Shown piece after piece: positions 33,222-42,122 of a DNA stretch of 64,000 nucleotides. Source of the stretch: Pelomonas nitida (lineage in GTDB: Bacteria > Pseudomonadota > Gammaproteobacteria > Burkholderiales > Burkholderiaceae_C); assembly GCF_043555975.1 (NCBI RefSeq), contig NZ_JBIGIA010000010.1, forward strand, positions 1 to 64,000, written 5' to 3'. The notes beneath the pieces are model-generated. The model saw only the letters and a list, made by a program, of their open reading frames with translations. It searched no databases and had not been told where the DNA came from. Each line of letters starts with the position of its first letter. Positions within the stretch are counted from its first letter, which is position 1. A program made the position numbers and the translations under genes.

Positions 33222-35816
33222 TTGAACAACGAGATCCGCAGCTGGCTCCGGTGGCCGCCGCTCGTGCTGGCCATCGCGGCTGGCCCGGTGCTGGCGCAAA
33301 CGCCGCCCGCCATGCCGGCTTCGGCACCCCAGGCCGCCGCTGCAGCCTCCGGCCCCGCCGGGTCGGTGCGGTCACCCCTGACCCCGCCGGACGCCAGCGA
33401 GCCCAAGCCCTACGACAAGGTCATCACCGCCGAGGCCCGCACGCAGGCCGGGCTGTTCACGGTGCACAACATCAAGAACAAGCTGTACTTCGAGATCCCC
33501 AAGGCCATGCTGGAGCAGCCGCTGCTGATGGTGGCCACCGCCACGGCGGTGCCGGCCGGGCTGCAGCATGCCGGGCTGATGCTCAACCAGGACGTGCTGC
33601 GCTTCGTGCTGCACCAGAACCGCGTGCTGCTGCAGCTGGTGACGCACGCCGCCGTGACGGCGCCCGGCAACGTGCTGGCCGACGCCGTCGGCCAGTCGCA
33701 GCGCGATGCCATCCTGGCCGTCTTCCCCGTGGAGGCCTTCAGCAAGAGCGGTGCGCCGGTCATCGAGGTGTCGCGGCTGTTCAGCTCGGAGATCGGCGAC
33801 TTTTCTGCCCGCACCATGGTGCGCGGCGGGCTGGACGCCAGCCGCAGCTATGTCGAGAAGACCAAGGCCTTTGCCGGCAGCCTGCGGGTGGATGCCGTGC
33901 AGACCTACACGGTCTCGCCCCAGCCGCTGATCGCCGCCATGCCGGGCCTGCCGGTCGCGGCGCCGATGCAGCCGTCGCGCAGCGTGTCGCTCAACATCGC
34001 CTACAACATCGTGCAGCTGCCCGAGCGGCCCATGATGCCGAGGCTGTTCGACGACCGCGTGGGCTTCCTGAGCATCGGCCGCGTGGACTTCGGCGCGGGG
34101 CTGCAGGAAGCGCGCCCCGAGCGCCTCATCACGCGCTGGCGGCTGGAGAAGAAGGAGCCCGAGGCCGCGCTGAGCGAGCCGGTCAAGCCCATCGTCTGGT
34201 ATGTCGACAAGGCCACGCCGACGGCGCTGGTGCCCTATGTCATCAAGGGCGTGGAGGCCTGGAACGCGGCCTTTGAGGCCGCCGGCTTCAAGAACGCCGT
34301 GCAGGCGAGGCCCTACCCGACGCCGGAGCAGGACCCCGAGTTCGACCCCGAGGACGTGCGCTACAACATCGTCCGCTGGGTGCCGTCGCCGGTGGCCAAC
34401 GCCTATGGCCCGCACCTGGCCGACCCGCGCAGCGGCGAGATCCTGAACGCCGACGTCGTGCTGTTCCACAACATCCTGCAGTTGCAGCAGGACTGGTATC
34501 TGACCCAGGTCGGCCCGCTGGACCCGCGCGCCCGCAAGCTGCCGCTACCCGATGACCTGGTGGGCGAGCTGGTGGCCTTCGTCGTCTCGCACGAGGTGGG
34601 GCATTCGCTGGGCTTCCCGCACAACATGAAGGCCAGCTCGCTGTACCCGGTGGAGAAGCTGCGTGACCCGCAATGGCTCAAGACCATGGGGCACACGCCT
34701 TCGCTGATGGACTACAGCCGCTTCAACTACGTCGCGCAGCCCGAGGACGGCGTGGACCCGGCGCTGCTCATCCCGCGCATCGGGCCGTACGACGTCTTCG
34801 CGCTGCGCTGGGGCTACACGCCCATCCCCGAGGCCAAGACGCCGCAGGACGAGCGCGCGCAGCTCAACCTGTGGGCCCGCGAGCAGGAGAGCAAGCCCTG
34901 GCTGCGCTTCAGCGCACCGCGCGCCGAAGGCGGCGACGTGGGCCAGAACGCCGAGGCCGTGGGTGACGCCGACGCCGTGGCCGCCTCCGGCCTGGGCATG
35001 CGCAACCTGCAGCGCGTGATGAAGATGCTGCCCGGCGCCGTGCCGCAGGACGGCGGCGACGACCAGCTGCTCGCGCGGCTGTACCAGGGCACCTGGCTGC
35101 AGTGGGCGCGGGAGATGTCGCACGTCATCGCCATCGTCGGCGGCTACGAGGTGCAGAACCGCCATAACGACCAGCCCGGCGCCATTGCCCAACCGGTGCC
35201 GCGTGAGCGGCAGGCCAAGGCCATGCGCTTCCTGGCCGAGCAGATGCTGGCCCCGCCGACCTGGCTGCTGGACACCACCATCACGCAGCGCCTGGGCCCG
35301 GTCGAGGCCACGCTGCCGCAGACCATGAACCAGCGTGCTCTGCTGCGTTATCTACTGGCACCGGCGCGCACGCAGCGCCTGATGGCGCAGGAGAACCGCC
35401 TCGGCGCGCGTGCCTACCGGCTGACCGATCTGTTCGGCGACCTGCGCCGGGGCGTGTTCCCCGAGCTGGGCAGCGACGCCGCCATCCCGAGCTGGAGGCG
35501 CGGCCTGCAGCGCCACTATGTGGACACGCTGGCCGAGCGCATCGCCGTGCCCGACCCGATGCGGCTCGACGAGAGCGAGCCCGGCGTGCGCGCCGAGCTG
35601 CGCGAGTTGCAGCGCACGCTCGGCCCGGCGGCGTCGCGTGGCGACTTCACGCGCCAGGCTCACCTGCGCGCGCTCGTGGACGTCATCGACAAGGCGCTGA
35701 ACCCACGCACCGCCTCGGCAGGCGCCGGGCTCACGGCCACGGTCGTGCGCCCGGCGGGCTGGTTTGACGGTGACGACCTGCCTTGCTGGCGTGACACGGG
35801 TTTGGGTCTTGACTGA
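33222..35816 (+). CDS. Secreted zinc-dependent metalloprotease (DUF5117/DUF4953 type)
   Basis: The 864-residue protein starts at TTG 33222, fixed by GGGAGA 6 bases upstream and giving a clean signal peptide NNEIRSWLRWPPLVLAIAAG (mature end near AQ|TPPA). Upstream in-frame ATGs would bury this signal. The zinc site is HEVGHSLGFPHN (H457, E458, H461, H467), the gluzincin/metzincin-like form of the DUF4953 proteases. The N-terminal part (about residues 60-330) is the DUF5117 region with FEIPKAMLEQPLLM and LNIAYNIVQLPE. Related proteins occur next to TonB receptors and act in the periplasm or outside. The substrate is unknown. Confidence 0.82.
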   Translation: MNNEIRSWLRWPPLVLAIAAGPVLAQTPPAMPASAPQAAAAASGPAGSVRSPLTPPDASEPKPYDKVITAEARTQAGLFTVHNIKNKLYFEIPKAMLEQPLLMVATATAVPAGLQHAGLMLNQDVLRFVLHQNRVLLQLVTHAAVTAPGNVLADAVGQSQRDAILAVFPVEAFSKSGAPVIEVSRLFSSEIGDFSARTMVRGGLDASRSYVEKTKAFAGSLRVDAVQTYTVSPQPLIAAMPGLPVAAPMQPSRSVSLNIAYNIVQLPERPMMPRLFDDRVGFLSIGRVDFGAGLQEARPERLITRWRLEKKEPEAALSEPVKPIVWYVDKATPTALVPYVIKGVEAWNAAFEAAGFKNAVQARPYPTPEQDPEFDPEDVRYNIVRWVPSPVANAYGPHLADPRSGEILNADVVLFHNILQLQQDWYLTQVGPLDPRARKLPLPDDLVGELVAFVVSHEVGHSLGFPHNMKASSLYPVEKLRDPQWLKTMGHTPSLMDYSRFNYVAQPEDGVDPALLIPRIGPYDVFALRWGYTPIPEAKTPQDERAQLNLWAREQESKPWLRFSAPRAEGGDVGQNAEAVGDADAVAASGLGMRNLQRVMKMLPGAVPQDGGDDQLLARLYQGTWLQWAREMSHVIAIVGGYEVQNRHNDQPGAIAQPVPRERQAKAMRFLAEQMLAPPTWLLDTTITQRLGPVEATLPQTMNQRALLRYLLAPARTQRLMAQENRLGARAYRLTDLFGDLRRGVFPELGSDAAIPSWRRGLQRHYVDTLAERIAVPDPMRLDESEPGVRAELRELQRTLGPAASRGDFTRQAHLRALVDVIDKALNPRTASAGAGLTATVVRPAGWFDGDDLPCWRDTGLGLD

Positions 35817-35942
35817 GTTTTCGCCCCGGCGGGTCAGCGGCGCGTTTCGGCGCCTGCCGTCCGCCGCCGCGCCATCAGCCGCCACGGACAATGGCGGCAT
35901 GAGCCGCGCGCGAGTGAGCATGAACACAGCCAGGGCCGCCGC

Positions 35943-37535
35943 GTGCTGGTGACGGCCACGCCCCTGCACGCGCGCAGCCCGCGCCTGCCGGTCGCGCTGT
36001 TGCTGTCGCTCGCGGCGCATGCGCTGGTGTTGAGCGTCACCTTCGGCGCCTATGGCCTGCATCTGCCGGGCCTGAGCCTGCCGTGGCAGGCCGTGCCGGC
36101 CGCCACGCCCGACCTGCAGGTGGTGCTGCAGCCGGCAGCGCAGCCCGAGGCGCCGCCGCTGCCTGGTGAACCGGCCGCAGCCGTGGTGCAAGCGCATGCC
36201 CCGGTGGACGACGCGCCCCCCGAGCCCGCCGCTGCCGGCGGGCCGCCGCTCATCACCGTGGAGCGCCCCGTGGCCGAATGGGCCGTGCCGGCGGCCTCGG
36301 CGCCCGTGCCGGCCACGCTGGCCGCCTTGCCTGGTGCGTCGGCACCGGTGGTCGAGCGCCTGCGCCCCACCGCCGAGGCTGTCGCCCCGCGCGCAGCGGC
36401 GCCCGCGCGCGACCTGGCCGAGCTCGACCGCGCGCGCGAATCGATGGCCTCGGCCGCGCCGGTGGCGACGCTGGAGGCCGCGTCAGCGCCGGCCGTGGAG
36501 GCCTTGCGGCGGCCGGGCGAATCGCTGCGCCTGCGCACCGAACGCGATCGTGCTGACGCGCTGGCCCAGGTCGAGAGCGGCCGCCAGTCGCTCGCGCAGG
36601 CGGCCGCCGTCGCCACGCTGTCGGCCGCGTCGGCGCCGGCGCTGCAGTCCTTGCGCCGCGCCAGCGACACGCTGCGCCCCCGGGCCGATGTCGACCGCAG
36701 CGCCGAGCTGGCCCAGCTCGACCGCGGGCGCCAGGAAGCGCAGCAGCGCGCCGGCCAGCTGCAGGCCCTGCGCGAGGCCGCCGAGCGGCAGGAGGCGCAG
36801 AGACAGGAGCAAGCGCGGCAGGAACAGGCGCGCCAGGCGCTGGCCCTGCAAGAGCAGGCCCGGCAGGCCGCCGCATCGCAGGAGGCGGCGCGACAACAGG
36901 CTGCACAGGCCGCCGCGCAGGCTGCCGAGCAGGCCCGGGTGGCGCAGGCCGAGGCGGCCCGCCTGGATGCCGAGCGCCGCGAGGCGGCGCGTCAGGCGGT
37001 GCTGCGGCAGGAGGGCTTGCGGTTGGAAGCGGCCCGGCTCGCGGCGGCCCAGGCGCAGGCCGAGAACGATCAGCGCGAGGCCCGGCGGCGCGCCATCGGC
37101 CGCCAGCTCGACGAGGAGGCCGCCCAACGCGACGCCCAGCGCTCCGCACGTGACGCGGAGCGCCAGCGCCCGGACTGGGCACCCGCGCGGCGCGGCCGGC
37201 TCTACAGCCGCGTCGACGCCAACGCCGAGCTGACCCAATACGGCGAGCTGTGGGCCCGCAAGATCCAGCTCAACCCCACCTTCGAGCTGGTGCGCGCCGT
37301 CGCCGCGCAACCCCACACGGACCCCATCGTCACCGTGGCCGTGCGCAGCAACGGCTCGGTGGAGGCCATCACCTTCGTGCGCTCCAGCGGCGTGCCAGCC
37401 TTGGACGACGCCATCCGCCGCGTCGTGCGGAGTCAGGAGAACTACCCGGCTTTTTCACCGGCGCTGCTGCAAGACTTCGACGTGGTCGAGATCCGCCGCA
37501 CCTGGCATTTCGATTCGGCGGTGAGGTTGTATTGA
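35943..37535 (+). CDS. TonB-like energy transducer with internal repeats and long coiled coil
   Basis: The 530-residue protein has one N-terminal membrane helix (LPVALLLSLAAHALVLSVTFG, residues about 13-33), a Pro/Ala-rich stretch, three related repeats of about 47-50 residues (each with a LDRARES/VESGRQS/LDRGRQE element followed by an ATLxAASAPA-LRR motif, residues about 115-275), an Ala/Gln/Glu/Arg-rich TolA-like coiled coil (275-430), and a C-terminal TonB domain (VTVAVRSNGSVEAITFVRSSG, YPAFSP). It is anchored in the inner membrane and spans the periplasm. No exbB or exbD gene is near. The start is GTG at 35943 (MLVTATPLHARSP); another GTG two codons on is possible. Confidence 0.75.
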   Translation: MLVTATPLHARSPRLPVALLLSLAAHALVLSVTFGAYGLHLPGLSLPWQAVPAATPDLQVVLQPAAQPEAPPLPGEPAAAVVQAHAPVDDAPPEPAAAGGPPLITVERPVAEWAVPAASAPVPATLAALPGASAPVVERLRPTAEAVAPRAAAPARDLAELDRARESMASAAPVATLEAASAPAVEALRRPGESLRLRTERDRADALAQVESGRQSLAQAAAVATLSAASAPALQSLRRASDTLRPRADVDRSAELAQLDRGRQEAQQRAGQLQALREAAERQEAQRQEQARQEQARQALALQEQARQAAASQEAARQQAAQAAAQAAEQARVAQAEAARLDAERREAARQAVLRQEGLRLEAARLAAAQAQAENDQREARRRAIGRQLDEEAAQRDAQRSARDAERQRPDWAPARRGRLYSRVDANAELTQYGELWARKIQLNPTFELVRAVAAQPHTDPIVTVAVRSNGSVEAITFVRSSGVPALDDAIRRVVRSQENYPAFSPALLQDFDVVEIRRTWHFDSAVRLY

Positions 37536-37712
37536 GCGTTGGCAGGGCGGCGGCTGCGTAAGGCTGATCTGAGTCGCTCGGTGTTGATGTCCAGAGCGGC
37601 GGCGGTGCTCGTCACCGGGCATTCGATGTTCCAGGAGACGTCCGACCGCTCTACCCCTGAAAGGGAACATTGGCCAGGCTCGATACTTGGCATTTGCCCC
37701 CTCTCCCAGCAT

Positions 37713-37892
37713 TGACTTTGCCCCCGAAAACCGTCTCCCTTGCTGAGTGATTCAATGCAAGCAAGGAGAGTGGGAATGACGAAGCCGAAGGCGGCGCCGA
37801 GGGCGCGCTATACGATGGAGTTCAAGCAGGAGGCCGTGCGCCTGGTCGAGGGCGGTCAGAGTGACCTTGCCCCTGAATTCCGTATCCCATAG
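37713..37892 (+). pseudogene. IS3-family remnant A: left end and first codons of orfA
   Basis: TGACTTTGCCCCC at 37713-37725 looks like an IS3-type terminal repeat, and 50 bases later a GTG-like leader ends at ATG 37776, reading MTKPKAAPRARYTMEFKQEA and VRLVEGGQS, the orfA (helix-turn-helix) start of IS3 transposases. After about 28 codons the sequence changes at 37860 to a second terminal repeat. Only this 5' part remains. The preceding bases 37536-37712 show nothing I can assign. Confidence 0.7.
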
Positions 37893-38385
37893 CTGGACTA
37901 CGCGTTGACTTGCCGGCGTTGGCCGGCGAGCCAGTTTTCTTCGAACTGCATCGGGCTGACGTAGGCCAGCGTCGAGTGCAGCCGAGTTCGGTTGTACCAG
38001 AGCATCCAGGCCACGACTTCGTCCATGGCCTGGCGCCTGCTCTTGAAGCGCTGCCCGTGCAGCCGCTCCACCTTCAGCGAACCGAACAAGGTCTCGCTGC
38101 AGGCGTTGTCCCAGCAGTTGCCTCGCCGGCTCATCGAGGCGGTGATGCCGTATTCGGTGAGCACGTCGCGGAAGTCCTTGCTGGCGTACTGGCTGCCCCG
38201 GTCGCTGTGGAAGATCAGGCCCGCGTCCTTGGCCGGATGGCGCTTGAACCAGGCCATGCGCAGCGCGTCGATGACCAACTCGCGTGTCATGTCATGTCTT
38301 GCCTCAGCGACCAGCCCACCACCTGACGACTGAACAGGTCGATTACCACGGCCAGGAACGGCCGCGCGAGGCACTCGTTCAACTT
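37862..38385 (-). pseudogene. IS3-family remnant B: 3' half of orfB with frameshift
   Basis: On the minus strand the frame encodes the C-terminal integrase core of an IS3 OrfB: HSDRGSQYASKDFRDVL (second catalytic Asp), MSRRGNCWDNACSETLFGSLKVE (catalytic Glu) and the end LHSTLAYVSPMQFEENWLA with stop at 37898. TGACCTTGCCCC at 37862-37873 is its right terminal repeat. At about 38289 a 5-base tandem duplication (GTCAT GTCAT) shifts the frame; upstream the earlier frame still reads VIDLFSRQVVGWSLRQDM. The first half of orfB is absent past about 38385. It is not functional. Confidence 0.8.
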
Positions 38386-38450
38386 GACAGTCTCAACTTT
38401 GGCCGGAGTGGAAGATCGAGATCGTCGTGACGGCCGCCGTCTGAGGCGGT

Positions 38451-40478
38451 TCAGCCGGTGCCGGCCGCGCGCCGGCGCCAGAACTCGGCGTCGATCAGCT
38501 GCTCCGCGCCCGTGCGCGCGTTGACCAGCCAGAACTGCCGGCTGTCGGGGCTGACGCGCACCACCTCGCCCTCGTGCCGCCCCGCGCTGACGCGCTTGCC
38601 GAGCGTGTTGGCGGGGAAGCCCGGCTGCCGGGCGAGTTCCAGCAGCGGCGTCGCGGCCCGCGTATCGCCCGCCAGCCGCAGCCGCTGCAGCAGTGGCGCC
38701 AGCAGTGGGCCGGCGGCATCGGCCGGCGACACGAACAGCACCAGCTTGGCCTGCGCGCGGCTCAGCGCGACGTTGAGCAGCCGCTGCGCCGCCTCGCCGT
38801 GCAGGAAGGGCTGGCTGCCGTCGGCCGGGTCGAACAGCACCACCGGCGCCTCGCTGCCCTGGGCGCGGTGCACGGTGCTGACGCGCAATTGCTCCGGCAG
38901 GCCGTGTGCGCGCAGCCGCTGGCGGATCAGCGCGCGCTGGGCGCGAAACGGTGTCAGCACGATGAGTTCGTCAGGCTGCCAGTTGCCGCTGGCCAAGGCC
39001 TGCGCCAGCAGCTCGGCGATCGCCTCGGCCGACTCGCGCCGCACCGGCCCGCGCTCGGCCGCCACCCAGCCGCCGTCGGTCTTCACGCGGTGCACATGCA
39101 CATGCGTCTCGGCGGGGATGTCGCCCAGCGCGCGCTGCCGCGCCGCCAGCCAGTCGGGCGATGCCTGGGCGTCGGCCGCCACGCGCAGGGTGCCGTCGTA
39201 GAACAGCTGGCTGACCAGCTCGACGATGGGCGGCGCCATGCGGGATTGCTCGTCCAGCAGCGCGACGCCAGGCCCGCCTGACATCGGGTGGCGGGGCATC
39301 TCGGCAAATGGCGAGCGGCCCAGCCAGCGGCGCGCGAGGCGGTCGTCGCTGCGCTGCACGGGCGAGAGCTGCTGCGGGTCGCCGGCGAACAGCCGTGCGC
39401 GGCCCAGCGGCATCAGCACCAGCGCGTGGGCCAGGCTGACCTGGCTGGCTTCGTCGAACACGACCAGGTCGAACGGCGGCTCGCCGTCGTCGGCCAGCTG
39501 GCGCAGCGTCTTGAGCGTGAAGACGGCGCGCGTGGTCGTCATGCTGGCCAGGCGGCAGCGCCGCAGTACCTGCAGCGACGCGGTGCGCAGCTCGTCCCGC
39601 AGCGTGGCGACCCGGTCGGCCCAGGCCTTCAGTGCCGCGGCGTCTCGCGCCGAGGGCCGGGCGGCCTCCGCGCGGGCCAGGCGGGCGATGAGGTCGCGGT
39701 CCTGCGTGGGCAGCAGGTGCTCGCGGCCTTCGTAGGCGGCGGCGTCGAAGCGCGTGCCCAGCCGCTGCACGGCCGCGCGCAGCGGCTCGCGCCGGCCTTT
39801 CTGCAGTGCCTTGTCGACGGCCAGCGTGGCCAGGTCCACGGCCTGATTGGTGGTGGACAGCAGCAGCACGCGCGCGGCGGGGTGGCGCTCCAGGTACTCG
39901 GCCAGCAGCACGCCCAGCGTCGTCGTCTTGCCCGTGCCGGGTGGCCCCCACAGAAAGCCGCTGCTGTGGCCCACCAGCGCCAGTGCCGCACGCTGGGCCG
40001 GGCGCAGCCAGCGGAAGGGCTCGCCGGTCAGCGCCGTGCCGCCGCGCAACGGCCGCGGCGTTGACAGATCGGGCAGTGCGGCCAGCGCCTGTTCGGCCCA
40101 AGGGGTGTCCCACCAGGCATCGGCCACGGCGCTGAGGAAGCGCGTGGGGTACAGCCGGATCAAGTGCCCGGCCGGCGGTGGCGGGCTGCTGGCGTTTTGC
40201 AGCACGAGCTGGTCTTCCTCGGCGAGCACGGCCAGCACGCTGGCGCCGCCCTTGGACGGCGCACCCCACCAGGCGGCAGCGCCGTCCAGGCTGTCGTCCA
40301 GCAGCGCCTGCGCCGACGCGGCACCGGGCCGCTGCCCCTCGGCGAACACATAGCCGGGCTCCAGCGTGACGCGCCACAGGCTGCCGTCACGCTCGGCGTG
40401 CAGCACCTTGAAGTCGTAGTACTCGGGCGTGGCCGACAGCTCGGCATTCAGGGCCGCGCGGACGTCGGCGAGGCTCAT
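38451..40478 (-). CDS. Superfamily 1 DNA/RNA helicase, UPF1/DNA2-like
   Basis: The 675-residue protein contains the AAA_11/AAA_12 helicase core: Walker A GPPGTGKTTT (K184), Walker B VFDEASQ (D342, E343) with FAGDPQQLSPVQ, and the C-terminal motifs VLTPFRAQRALIRQRL, VSTVHRAQGSEAPVVLFD and LLNVALSRAQAKLVLF. The N-terminal 130 residues have no recognised domain but may act as an OB-like beta-barrel. A family role in nucleic-acid unwinding is clear; the process is not. It is divergent from the MocR gene (201 bases) and its 3' end adjoins IS3 remnants. Confidence 0.85.
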   Translation of the reverse strand: MSLADVRAALNAELSATPEYYDFKVLHAERDGSLWRVTLEPGYVFAEGQRPGAASAQALLDDSLDGAAAWWGAPSKGGASVLAVLAEEDQLVLQNASSPPPPAGHLIRLYPTRFLSAVADAWWDTPWAEQALAALPDLSTPRPLRGGTALTGEPFRWLRPAQRAALALVGHSSGFLWGPPGTGKTTTLGVLLAEYLERHPAARVLLLSTTNQAVDLATLAVDKALQKGRREPLRAAVQRLGTRFDAAAYEGREHLLPTQDRDLIARLARAEAARPSARDAAALKAWADRVATLRDELRTASLQVLRRCRLASMTTTRAVFTLKTLRQLADDGEPPFDLVVFDEASQVSLAHALVLMPLGRARLFAGDPQQLSPVQRSDDRLARRWLGRSPFAEMPRHPMSGGPGVALLDEQSRMAPPIVELVSQLFYDGTLRVAADAQASPDWLAARQRALGDIPAETHVHVHRVKTDGGWVAAERGPVRRESAEAIAELLAQALASGNWQPDELIVLTPFRAQRALIRQRLRAHGLPEQLRVSTVHRAQGSEAPVVLFDPADGSQPFLHGEAAQRLLNVALSRAQAKLVLFVSPADAAGPLLAPLLQRLRLAGDTRAATPLLELARQPGFPANTLGKRVSAGRHEGEVVRVSPDSRQFWLVNARTGAEQLIDAEFWRRRAAGTG

Positions 40479-40679
40479 GGCGGGGGAGGGAAATCGGAAA
40501 CCGGGAAGGGGCGCGACTTTAAGCGCAGGCCGTTTCGGCGGAGGCGCCTGCCACGGGATGGCCCTGCGCCGATCCGACGAGGCCGGCCTCGGCATACGAG
40601 ATCTGGCCGCGGCGCTGCACCGGTACAGTGGCGCGGACTTCAAGAAATCGGCACATCAGATGCCTGAACTGCTGCACGC

Positions 40680-42101
40680 ATGAAACGCTACGAAGCCCTC
40701 GCCGAGGAGATCGCCGAGTCGATCGCCACTGGGCAGCTGCGGCCGGGCGATCGGGTGCCGTCCGTGCGCGAGGCCAGCCGCAACCGCGGCGTGAGCCCGT
40801 CCACGGTCTTCGAGGCGTATTACCTGCTCGAAGCCCGGGGCCTGCTGCAGGCACGGCCGCGGTCGGGCTATTTCGTGAGCCGCACCATGGCGCGGCAGGC
40901 GGAGCCGCAGTGCTCGCAAACGGCCACGCGGGATCAAGCCGTCGAGGTGTCGGAGCTCGTGTTCCAGGTGCTGGGCCACGCGAGGAATCGCAGTCTCGTG
41001 CCGATGGGCTCGGCGTTCCCGAGCCCGGCGCTGTTTCCGCTGCCGCGGCTGGCGCTGGCCACCGGCAAGGCGCTGCGGCGGCTCGACCCCTGGCGCACGG
41101 TCGAAGACCTCACACCCGGCAGTGCGGCGCTGCGCCGCCAGATCGCGCTGCGCTACCTGGGCATGGGCGCGAGCGTTGATGCCGACGAGCTCGTCATCAC
41201 GAACGGCGCGATGGAGGCCTTGAACCTGTGCCTGGAGAGCGTGACGCAACCGGGCGACCTCGTGGCGGTCGAGTCGCCCACGTTCTACGCGGCGCTGCAG
41301 GCGCTGGAGCGCCGCGGCCTGCGTGCCGTCGAGATCGCCACGCATCCGCGCACGGGGATCGCCGTCGACGCGCTGGCCGCCGTGATGGCCCAGCATCCGG
41401 TCAAGGCCTGCTGGTTGATGCCCAACTTCCAGAATCCGCTCGGCAGCCTGATGCCGGACAGCGCCAAGCAGGCGCTGGTCGAGCTGCTGGCGCGGCACGA
41501 GGTGCCGCTGATCGAGGACGACGTCTACGGCGAGCTCCACTTTGGTGGCCACAAGCCCAGGCCCGCGAAAGCCTGGGACCGGCAGGGCCTGGTGATGCAC
41601 TGCAGCTCTTTCTCCAAGACGCTGGCGCCCGGCTACCGCGTCGGTTGGGTGGCCGCCGGCCGCTTCGTGCGCGACGTGACGCAGCGCAAGTTCATGAGTT
41701 CGGTCTCGGCGCCGCTGCCGTCGCAGGAAGGCTTGAGCGAGTACCTGCAGCACGGCGGTTATGACCGCCATCTGCGCCAGTTGCGCGCCACGCTGGCGCA
41801 GCACCAGCAGGCGGTGTTGGGCGCCATCGCCAGGCACTTTCCCGCCGGCACGCGCGTGACGCAGCCCGAAGGCGGGTATTTCCTGTGGGTGGAACTGCCC
41901 GAGCAGGTCGACGCCCTGGCCTTGCATCGCTTGGCGCTGTCGCAAGGCATCAGCTTGGCGCCGGGGCAGCTGTTCTCGGCGGACCGACGCTTTCGCCACC
42001 ACGTTCGCATCAACTACGGCCACCCGGACCATCCCGGCTTCCAGCAGGCACTGGAGACGGTGGGCACGATCGCCAAGGCGTTGGCGAGCGTCGTGAACTG
42101 A
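40680..42101 (+). CDS. MocR-type GntR regulator with PLP aminotransferase domain
   Basis: The 473-residue protein has a GntR winged helix (residues about 1-70: SVREASRNRGVSPSTVFEAYYLLEARGL) joined to a fold-type I aminotransferase domain. The PLP lysine is K313 in SSFSKTLAPGYRVGW, with VPLIEDDVYGEL and WLMPNFQNPLGS also conserved. MocR proteins sense PLP or amino compounds, and many control PLP synthesis or taurine, GABA and exporter genes. The target here is likely the adjacent divergent gene or a distant locus; none is clearly matching. The 201-base gap to the helicase holds its promoter. Confidence 0.88.
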   Translation: MKRYEALAEEIAESIATGQLRPGDRVPSVREASRNRGVSPSTVFEAYYLLEARGLLQARPRSGYFVSRTMARQAEPQCSQTATRDQAVEVSELVFQVLGHARNRSLVPMGSAFPSPALFPLPRLALATGKALRRLDPWRTVEDLTPGSAALRRQIALRYLGMGASVDADELVITNGAMEALNLCLESVTQPGDLVAVESPTFYAALQALERRGLRAVEIATHPRTGIAVDALAAVMAQHPVKACWLMPNFQNPLGSLMPDSAKQALVELLARHEVPLIEDDVYGELHFGGHKPRPAKAWDRQGLVMHCSSFSKTLAPGYRVGWVAAGRFVRDVTQRKFMSSVSAPLPSQEGLSEYLQHGGYDRHLRQLRATLAQHQQAVLGAIARHFPAGTRVTQPEGGYFLWVELPEQVDALALHRLALSQGISLAPGQLFSADRRFRHHVRINYGHPDHPGFQQALETVGTIAKALASVVN

Positions 42102-42122
42102 GCGTTAGCCGCCGTGCCGGGG

